A DNA stretch of 5,960 nt. Origin: Pseudobdellovibrionaceae bacterium. Lineage in GTDB: Bacteria > Bdellovibrionota > Bdellovibrionia > Bdellovibrionales > JAMPXM01. Both the position numbers and the translations under genes were made by a program. The first letter of the stretch is position 1, and every line of letters starts with the position of its first letter. The notes below the pieces were generated by a model. It ran no database searches, was not told the origin of the DNA, and saw only the letters and a program-made list of their open reading frames with translations. Shown in pieces: positions 1-4,607 of this stretch. The stretch spans positions 423 through 6,382 of the forward strand of contig JALHOI010000194.1 of NCBI GenBank assembly GCA_022843085.1, written 5' to 3'.

Positions 1-185
1 CGGAAAACCCCCGTACGGGCGAGATGTTTCACACCGCCAGCGCTTATCTTTCGTTTGTTGCACTTGATCCGAACAAAGTCCCTATTCAGGTCGCGCCGTT
101 AGTGCTTGTCACCGAAGATGAAAAACGTCGCAACAGAGATGCCCTCAAACGTCGTGAAGCACGCCTGGGTCTTCGGGGCCGCTGA
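1..185 (+). CDS. Acyl-CoA thioesterase (hotdog fold), C-terminal end only
   Basis: Only the last 60 codons are in the window; reading frame 3 is open from the left edge to a TGA at 183-185. The translation contains NPRTGEMFHTASAYLSFVALDPN, split as NPRTGEMFHTAS then AYLSFVALDPN, followed by a short proline/valine segment and a charged tail rich in Glu, Lys and Arg (EDEKRRNRDALKRREARL). That arrangement, a last beta strand of the hotdog fold ending in 'T.SAYLTFVALD..G.P..VPPL' and then a basic-acidic helix, is what I know from cytoplasmic acyl-CoA hydrolases of the YciA/BACH type, which cleave fatty acyl-CoA to free acid and CoA. The active-site part lies outside the window, so substrate preference cannot be judged. 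The gene converges on the minus-strand genes, and the palindrome at 272-336 is the only good terminator candidate downstream of it. Confidence 0.8.
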   Translation, partial: ENPRTGEMFHTASAYLSFVALDPNKVPIQVAPLVLVTEDEKRRNRDALKRREARLGLRGR

Positions 186-214
186 CACCGGGCCTCTTCG
201 AGAAACTGTTTGGC

Positions 215-254
215 CATCCGCGCGACGGATGAGCAGGCCGCCAAAACGGCGGCC
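215..254. other. Two short GC-rich hairpins after the thioesterase gene
   Basis: Two perfect small inverted repeats follow the thioesterase stop. The first is CATCCG / loop CGCGA / CGGATG (215-231). The second is GGCCGCC / loop AAAAC / GGCGGCC (236-254). Neither is followed by a T run on the plus strand, so they do not look like complete intrinsic terminators. They could stabilise the 3' end of the thioesterase transcript. Apart from these and the adjacent palindrome, I see nothing in the 186-335 gap. Confidence 0.4.
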
Positions 255-271
255 GCCGAGGTCGGAAGAGG

Positions 272-336
272 GGAAAAGGTGCCAGGCCCTATTTCTGGCT
301 GCGCTGCAGCCAGAAATAGGGCCTGGCACCTTTTCC
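272..336. repeat. Palindromic element copy 1: perfect 31-bp stem, 3-nt loop, likely bidirectional terminator
   Basis: Bases 272-302 are the exact reverse complement of 306-336, with GCT (303-305) as the loop. The outer end is GGAAAAGGTGCCAGG and the inner end TTTCTGGCTGC. Because the arms begin AAAAGG and end CCTTTT, a transcript in either direction forms a very strong GC-rich hairpin trailed by U residues: UUUUCC on the plus side and UUUUCCCCUCUU on the minus side. It therefore fits a shared terminator between the convergent thioesterase and SUKH-like genes. The last base of the TAG stop of the SUKH-like gene (336-338) is the outermost base of the stem. A near-identical copy lies at 887-951. 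No transposase is nearby; if mobile, it would have to be moved in trans, as REP-like elements are. Confidence 0.85.
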
Positions 337-857
337 TACCCCAACATCGACATACAGCGCGCGATGAGGCCCGGATGTCGAGCGATGTTTTTGGAGAGCG
401 CCAGACTTAGATTTCTTGGGGACTCAGTCTGAAGATTTGCTTGCACCCATTGGCAGAATTCCTCGTCAGGCTCGAGCAATGAAGCTTCCTCTTCATCTGA
501 GCTTACGCTGATCGCATCTTTTTCGTTTTCCGTGGTCTTAATAAAGACCATGAACGACATCGAGCCGAGCTTGGCCATCAGTGCTACCGCGTGAGCGACA
601 TTGTCGCCGAGGACCGCAAGTTCCCCTTCGCCACCGAGAAGAACAACCGGACAAAGTTCGAAATCTAAACCATCTTTCTTCCACACGGCGATCAGGCTTC
701 CGTCACTTCGAGTTGCGAAAACATGAAACAGTTGATTCGCCAATTTATTTCCGCTGAACCAAAAGTCGCAGTCTGGGTTCGCCGACCAAGAGAGATCCGA
801 CGGTGAATTATCATCAAGATAAGGTTTCAAAATCCGAAGTGCGTCTGAGTTTTTCAT
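336..857 (-). CDS. SMI1/KNR4 (SUKH)-like domain protein, possible immunity-type protein
   Basis: A 173-residue soluble protein without signal peptide or membrane segment. Residues 44-98 carry the pattern I associate with the C-terminal half of SMI1/KNR4 (SUKH) domains: FHVFATRSDGS, then IAVW, then CPVVLLGGEGELAVLG, then a helix ending ALMAKLG. SUKH proteins are often immunity proteins against secreted or contact-dependent toxins, but many are orphans of unknown role. The acidic stretch SSDEEEASLLEPDEEF (119-134) precedes a last helical region. I chose the ATG at 855-857; the frame is open upstream to a GTG at 944, but that start lies inside the palindrome and would add 29 residues made almost wholly from repeat sequence. 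Start support is weak, since the only purine-rich run (AAGG) touches the ATG. The gene sits alone between the two palindromes and no toxin gene is visible. The gene call is solid, the family moderate and the function open. Confidence 0.7.
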   Translation of the reverse strand: MKNSDALRILKPYLDDNSPSDLSWSANPDCDFWFSGNKLANQLFHVFATRSDGSLIAVWKKDGLDFELCPVVLLGGEGELAVLGDNVAHAVALMAKLGSMSFMVFIKTTENEKDAISVSSDEEEASLLEPDEEFCQWVQANLQTESPRNLSLALSKNIARHPGLIARCMSMLG

Positions 858-886
858 CCTTATAGCTAACGATAGAGCCTCGGAAA

Positions 887-951
887 AGAAAAGGTGCCAG
901 GCCCTCTTTCTGGCTGCAGCGCAGCCAGAAAGAGGGCCTGGCACCTTTTCT
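887..951. repeat. Palindromic element copy 2: perfect 31-bp stem, 3-nt loop, likely terminator of the hflX operon
   Basis: Bases 887-917 pair perfectly with 921-951 around an AGC loop (918-920). The 53-bp core running from GGTGCC to GGCACC matches copy 1 except at one stem pair, which is A291-T317 in copy 1 and C906-G932 here, and in the loop, which is the reverse complement (GCT versus AGC). On the minus strand the hairpin is followed by UUUUCUUUUCCG, a good terminator tail, directly after the TAG (950-952) of the small secreted protein gene. It would thus end the hflX operon and separate it from the SUKH-like gene. On the plus strand the stem is followed by TAACGG only, so termination there would rely on the TTTT within the arm. 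Confidence 0.85.
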
Positions 952-1408
952 AACGGGGCTTTGTGGCGAGCGAAAGTTTTTGAACCAGCTTAGCTAAATT
1001 GGCTGTGTCACTTTTATTGAGAAATTCGAGACAGCGCTTAGATTCAGTTTTCAATTCGAAGGTCGCCGGATCAAAAGTTCGGTAGGCGAGTGTTTGTTGG
1101 CAGTCGCGCGCTTCGCGCGGAGCCGCCGAAAACGTCGACTTCATAAATCTCGCAATTTCTTTTTCAAGCCCAAGCATTTGCTTTTCTTGAACGAAGGCCT
1201 GCGACGGAGAACGGCCTCCGACTTGTCTCAGTCGTCCCGTGGCCGTGGTGTTGAAGCATCTTCCGTGGGGAATCTCGAAGCAGAATTGAAAGGATGCGAC
1301 TGATTTGATTGGGCCGCGGCGTACCGTTTTCTCGGCGGTAGAGGCGGCTTTCGCAGAAACGAGTAGTGCGGGTATCACGGCGATGAGCAGAAACCACCTG
1401 AGGCTCAT
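950..1408 (-). CDS. Small secreted four-cysteine protein of unknown function
   Basis: A 152-residue protein with a clear Sec signal peptide: positively charged start (MSLR), hydrophobic core from about residue 5 to 18 (WFLLIAVIPALLVS), and an AKA cleavage site, giving a mature protein from about residue 22. The mature part has four cysteines (43, 51, 103, 126), the first two in FCFEIPHGRCF, and a helical, lysine-rich C-terminus. An even number of cysteines in an exported protein suggests two disulfides in the periplasm or outside the cell. I do not recognise the family. Its ATG (1406-1408) overlaps the TGA of the metalloprotease-like gene (1405-1407) as ATGA, so the two are probably translationally coupled and may act together, for example as a partner, chaperone or inhibitor of that protein; this is inference from position only. 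The stop touches palindrome copy 2. Confidence 0.75.
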   Translation of the reverse strand: MSLRWFLLIAVIPALLVSAKAASTAEKTVRRGPIKSVASFQFCFEIPHGRCFNTTATGRLRQVGGRSPSQAFVQEKQMLGLEKEIARFMKSTFSAAPREARDCQQTLAYRTFDPATFELKTESKRCLEFLNKSDTANLAKLVQKLSLATKPR

Positions 1409-2643
1409 CGCTTCGTCCCCGCGCCTTCTGTTGGGGTGCCCGCGCCGGAGCCCGCGCCCGTGCCCGAAAAGGTCGCCTCACTCAGCGAACAGATTTTATC
1501 TTCAACGGGCGTGCAGCCGACGCGGGCGGCGGTGCCTCGAGGTTTTAGATAAAGGCTGATCCGGTCGGCGGCTGAGGTGTGCAAGTTCTGAAATTGAACG
1601 GCGGCAGGATTTAAGTCCTGTGCGCACTTCCAATTTGTGAGAAAATGTAAGCCGACCGTGGTGACTGATTTTGAGAGATCCTGTGCGGTTGACCACGCGT
1701 CGTAGACGAAGGCCCCGAAGCTGTCGGCGAAATGTTCCTCGGCCGTTTCAAAGCACCGCAACGGCGTTTTTTCGCGGGCAGCGTCAAGTGTCTTTTGCAA
1801 GCGTGGCGAAAGTTCGGTCGGCAATTTTTCAAGTCGAAGATTCGAGTGCGCCAACCAGTTTTCGTACGCCGCTTTATACTTCAAATCGATGCAGGAATTG
1901 AAAGTACGAAACGCGGCGGGCTCGGCGGCGTCGCTTGATGGCACTCTTTCGGCGTCGCCGGCGGACACAAGTTCGTCGGTCGCTTTCGGATCAACGTCGA
2001 CTCCGTACTCACGATCTGCATTTTTGTATCGCACCAGCGATTTTGTGATCATGCACGGGCTGACGCTGTGACCAATTTCGTGCGCCAAAGTCGCGACAAG
2101 TTCGGCTGTAGGAATTTTCAAGCTCGCAGGGCAGATACCGACTGTGTGTTCGTGATAGCGGTAACGAGCATTCGGGATTCCTGGGTCACCAGTTGCGAAG
2201 CAGTCTGAAGACGTGGGGGCAGAAATTCGAAATTTAAGAAGCTGAAGTCGCAACACTGTAGCTTTGACGTGTGGCGACCACGAATCTTCGGGCTGGCCCC
2301 CACTGACATAACGAATCGCTGCTGAACGTGCATCCTCGGCTATCGAAAGCCCTTTGTCTTGAATAGCTTTAGTTGGCAGAGAATTAAAAGCAGCGATCAG
2401 CGGAGCCTTGCTACTTTGCAAAATCCAAGAGTAATTAAAAAGCACCCCGTCAGCATCGGCCGTGCTTTTTCTTAAGTCCAACAGCGACTTCGAGTCATCC
2501 CGACAATCGCCCGCAAAAAAATCGGACGAGCAGTCGGGCCGTTCTTTGGCTTTCACCGATTCAAAGTCGACAAAGAGAAACCCGAACGAAATAAAAATGA
2601 GAAGCCAGGCCCGCGGCTGCGATTGACGCCTAGCTGGTTGCAT
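1405..2643 (-). CDS. Secreted gluzincin-type zinc metalloprotease-like protein (HExxH)
   Basis: A 412-residue exported protein. The N-terminus has Arg5, Arg6 and Arg11, then a hydrophobic core (residues 13-25, WLLIFISFGFLFV) and a probable cleavage after SVKA (residue 32). The helix LVATLAHEIGHSVSPC holds the zinc motif H188-E-I-G-H192, with Glu189 as the expected catalytic base. About 110 residues later, TAEEHFADSFGAF offers Glu302 or Glu303 as third zinc ligand in the E..AD context seen in gluzincins such as M13 and M48. HTSAADRISLYL (355-366) recalls the H-P-x-x-x-x-R-I segment near the end of M48 peptidases. There are ten cysteines, so disulfides are likely. The tail is a low-complexity Gly/Ala/Thr stretch (391-410). 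I cannot assign a named family or substrate. The ATG overlaps the end of hflX by 14 nt, with no strong ribosome site, which suggests coupling; the small cysteine protein follows with an ATGA overlap. Confidence 0.75.
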   Translation of the reverse strand: MQPARRQSQPRAWLLIFISFGFLFVDFESVKAKERPDCSSDFFAGDCRDDSKSLLDLRKSTADADGVLFNYSWILQSSKAPLIAAFNSLPTKAIQDKGLSIAEDARSAAIRYVSGGQPEDSWSPHVKATVLRLQLLKFRISAPTSSDCFATGDPGIPNARYRYHEHTVGICPASLKIPTAELVATLAHEIGHSVSPCMITKSLVRYKNADREYGVDVDPKATDELVSAGDAERVPSSDAAEPAAFRTFNSCIDLKYKAAYENWLAHSNLRLEKLPTELSPRLQKTLDAAREKTPLRCFETAEEHFADSFGAFVYDAWSTAQDLSKSVTTVGLHFLTNWKCAQDLNPAAVQFQNLHTSAADRISLYLKPRGTAARVGCTPVEDKICSLSEATFSGTGAGSGAGTPTEGAGTKR

Positions 2644-3925
2644 CGGCGGTGACCAGGTATTCTCTCCAGCGGTTCATCAGCGTCGCTGTTAGGGTCGTTT
2701 GAATCAGTGTTCCACTTGTGGCCTGTTCGCGTTTCGTGACTTTTGTTTCGCGCGCGATTTCAAAAACGAGGTGCTCGACCGCCTTTGGAATAAACAACTC
2801 GACTTCGTTGCCTAGCGCTTCGATTTGTTCGGTCATCAAGCGTTTCAACCGATCGAGGCCTTCTCCGGTCAGTCCACTCGCGAAAACGCGGGGAAAGGCT
2901 TTCACTTGAAATTGTTTTTCGAAACCCGCTTGGTCCACTTTGTTGAAAACATGAATAACCGGCTTATTCTGCCAGCCAAATTCGACCATCAACTTTTCGA
3001 CCACCTCAATCTGTGTCGCCATCTGAGATGACGAAAGATCGATGACGTGAATCAAGATGTCGGCATCGGCCGATTCTTCAAGTGTTGCTTTGAAGGCTTC
3101 GATTAAACCCGTCGGCAGCTTGCGAATAAAGCCGACAGTATCTGTGACAACGCCGGCCGGCCCCTCGGGCAAATGAACCTTGCGCGTCGTCGGGTCAAGC
3201 GTCGCAAATAGCAGATCTTTAGCGAGGACATTCGACTGAGTAAGTTGATTGAGCAGCGTCGATTTTCCGGTGTTGGTATATCCAATCAGAGCAAAGCTCG
3301 GCACGTTGTTGCGGCGCCGAGACGAGCGATGCTGAGCGCGATGGCTGCGAACATTTTCAAGCTGTTTTTTGATCGCCTTCACACGTTCTTTAATTCGGCG
3401 ACGGTCCATTTCGAGTGCTGATTCGCCGGGGCCCCGAGTGCCGATTCCGCCACCTTGACGTGAAAGCGAGCCCTGCCAGGCATCGACCATCCGAGGTAAC
3501 TGATCGAGCATTTGCGCAAGTTCGACTTGAAGTTTTCCTTCGTAAGTCTGTGCACGCTGGGCGAAAATATCGAGGATGACTTGGTTGCGATCAACAACGC
3601 GAACCTTCCACTCCTGCTCGAGGTTTCGAATTTGAACGCCCGATAAAAGGTGGTCGACGGCAACGGCGCTTGCCTTCGATTCGCGAACGATCTCTGCAAT
3701 TTCTTGAACCTTGCCCGAGCCAATTAGGGTCGCTGGGTTGTACTTTTCTAAGACCTGAGTGATTGCTCCGACAACTTCGCCGCCGGCGGAGCTCACAAGC
3801 TCTTCGAGTTCAAAAAGTGATTCTTTCAGTTCCGTAAAGACTTCGGATTTTAAACCAACACCGACGCAGACGATTCGTTCTTTCGGTTTGAGAAGAGTTT
3901 TTCCGGATTCCCATCGTTGAGCCAA
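2630..3925 (-). CDS. hflX: GTPase HflX, ribosome-splitting stress factor
   Basis: A 431-residue protein from the TTG at 3923-3925, close to the usual HflX length of about 430. The N-terminal HflX domain is recognisable (SSAGGEVVGAITQ, then NPATLIGSGKVQEIAEIV, residues 45-80), followed by the family signature GGGIGTRGPGES (158-169). The G domain has P-loop GYTNTGKST (215-223), switch I DPTTRK (244-249), DTVGF (262-266), NKVD (328-331) and SGLTGEG (350-356), all intact. HflX is a cytoplasmic GTPase that binds the 50S subunit and splits stalled 70S ribosomes under heat or antibiotic stress. The start is uncertain: TTG has only a weak AAGG upstream, whereas the frame stays open for 32 more codons to an ATC at 4019-4021 that lies 8 nt after a perfect AGGAG. 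It is the first gene of a three-gene unit with two secreted proteins, an unusual partnership. Confidence 0.93.
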   Translation of the reverse strand: MAQRWESGKTLLKPKERIVCVGVGLKSEVFTELKESLFELEELVSSAGGEVVGAITQVLEKYNPATLIGSGKVQEIAEIVRESKASAVAVDHLLSGVQIRNLEQEWKVRVVDRNQVILDIFAQRAQTYEGKLQVELAQMLDQLPRMVDAWQGSLSRQGGGIGTRGPGESALEMDRRRIKERVKAIKKQLENVRSHRAQHRSSRRRNNVPSFALIGYTNTGKSTLLNQLTQSNVLAKDLLFATLDPTTRKVHLPEGPAGVVTDTVGFIRKLPTGLIEAFKATLEESADADILIHVIDLSSSQMATQIEVVEKLMVEFGWQNKPVIHVFNKVDQAGFEKQFQVKAFPRVFASGLTGEGLDRLKRLMTEQIEALGNEVELFIPKAVEHLVFEIARETKVTKREQATSGTLIQTTLTATLMNRWREYLVTADATS

Positions 3926-4029
3926 CGACGAGCCTTGAGAGGCGCGAGTCGGATGGAGGGTCGAGTGAGATTCGCTGTCGCTTCCACCTGAAAACTCACG
4001 ATAATCGTCACGTTTTGCGATGTTGTTTT

Positions 4030-4034
4030 CTCCT
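4030..4034 (-). promoter_or_regulatory. Strong Shine-Dalgarno AGGAG pointing to an upstream hflX start at ATC 4021-4019
   Basis: On the minus strand, GGAAGGAGA (4037-4029) is the best ribosome binding site in this gap. Eight bases later comes ATC GCA AAA CGT, which is in frame with hflX and open to the TTG at 3925. If ATC were ATG, this would be an ideal gene start, MAKRDDYREF, giving a 463-residue HflX. No ATG, GTG or TTG occurs in frame between the upstream in-frame TGA and 3925. Confidence 0.6.
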
Positions 4035-4059
4035 TCCGGTCCTTTTGGCCGCTCTCACT

Positions 4060-4088
4060 ATTGTCTCGAGGTCTGGGTCGAGATTCAA
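4060..4088 (-). promoter_or_regulatory. Candidate sigma-70-type promoter of the hflX operon
   Basis: On the minus strand, TTGAAT (4088-4083) and GACAAT (4065-4060) are separated by exactly 17 bp; each matches 4 of 6 consensus bases. Transcription would begin near 4052, leaving a leader of roughly 30 nt to the AGGAG-associated ATC at 4021, a typical length, or about 128 nt to the TTG at 3925. The rest of the gap up to 4179 holds an AT-rich patch (about 4105-4130) but no convincing terminator hairpin for the preceding gene. Confidence 0.4.
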
Positions 4089-4179
4089 GCGGTACGTTGA
4101 AGTCAGAAAAAACGATATATTTTCATACACTTAGGGGTTGCCGAAAGGTCTAGGTCGCCCTGCAATCATGCCGAAGTTG

Positions 4180-4605
4180 TTAGTCGTCGTTGGGGAGTGG
4201 GCCGAGAGCCAGCCGCAGTTCGGCGTGAGCCAATACAAAATCGGGGTCGATCGCGAGATAATGAAGATACCTTGTTGAGATTTTTGATCCCGGGTGGAGG
4301 AGCGTGAAATTCACGCGGTCTCGAAATTTTTTAAGGTCGTCGTCGGTGTGCGCTTCGGCTTCATCGATAAACTCATCAATCTCAGCCATGAGACTTGAAA
4401 ACGTTTTCATCCACGCGAGTTCCGGATCTTGAGTCAGCTTGTTAAAAAAGTCGAGCGGCTGAAGTGTAACGCCAAGCTTCTGTTCAAGCTCAGCGCGCTC
4501 GCCACTAAGAAAAATCTTGTGTACGCGGCGAAGAGCAAGACTTAAGTGCTCGAGTCCGCGAGTGATTTCGTTTTTAACCTTCACTCGCTTTCGAGTCGTC
4601 ACCAC
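4180..4605 (-). CDS. Small helical protein of unknown function, co-transcribed with maeB
   Basis: A 141-residue cytoplasmic protein, predicted mainly helical, with a basic N-terminus (VTTRKRVKVK) and no signal peptide or membrane segment. Residues about 18-85 read LEHLSLALRRVHKIFL, then GERAELEQKLG, then FFNKLTQDPELAWMKTF, then SLMAEIDEFIDE. I recall uncharacterised bacterial proteins of about this size with the same pattern of an L..LH..LL helix, E(R)...E, and DP.FAWL..LS.LI..IDE, but I know no function. I start it at the GTG at 4603-4605, the first start after the maeB stop (4608-4610), only 2 nt away; a second GTG follows directly at 4600-4602. The longer open frame to 4866 runs inside maeB and reads as low-quality arginine-rich sequence, so it is not used. 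The tight spacing implies translational coupling to maeB; the stop is TAA at 4180-4182. Confidence 0.7.
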   Translation of the reverse strand: MVTTRKRVKVKNEITRGLEHLSLALRRVHKIFLSGERAELEQKLGVTLQPLDFFNKLTQDPELAWMKTFSSLMAEIDEFIDEAEAHTDDDLKKFRDRVNFTLLHPGSKISTRYLHYLAIDPDFVLAHAELRLALGPLPNDD

Positions 4606-4607
4606 AA

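Noticed and set aside
215..254. Two small hairpins as the thioesterase terminator
   Set aside because: No T run follows either stem on the plus strand; palindrome 1 is the better candidate.
99..432. Several short open frames on both strands around palindrome 1
   Set aside because: They are made from the stop-poor palindrome and antisense of real genes, with no family features or ribosome sites.
858..944. GTG start at 944 for the SUKH-like gene
   Set aside because: It would take its first residues from palindrome sequence that recurs elsewhere; the ATG at 857 is closer to the domain. Not excluded, since the ATG has a weak ribosome site.
272..951. Classical insertion sequence or composite transposon
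   Set aside because: No transposase gene or target-site duplication is visible, and each repeat is a complete hairpin rather than a single terminal inverted repeat.
4100..4135. A/T-rich stretch with a T run after the small helical gene, considered as a terminator
   Set aside because: The only possible stem is GAAAA/TTTTC around an AT loop, too weak for an intrinsic terminator.
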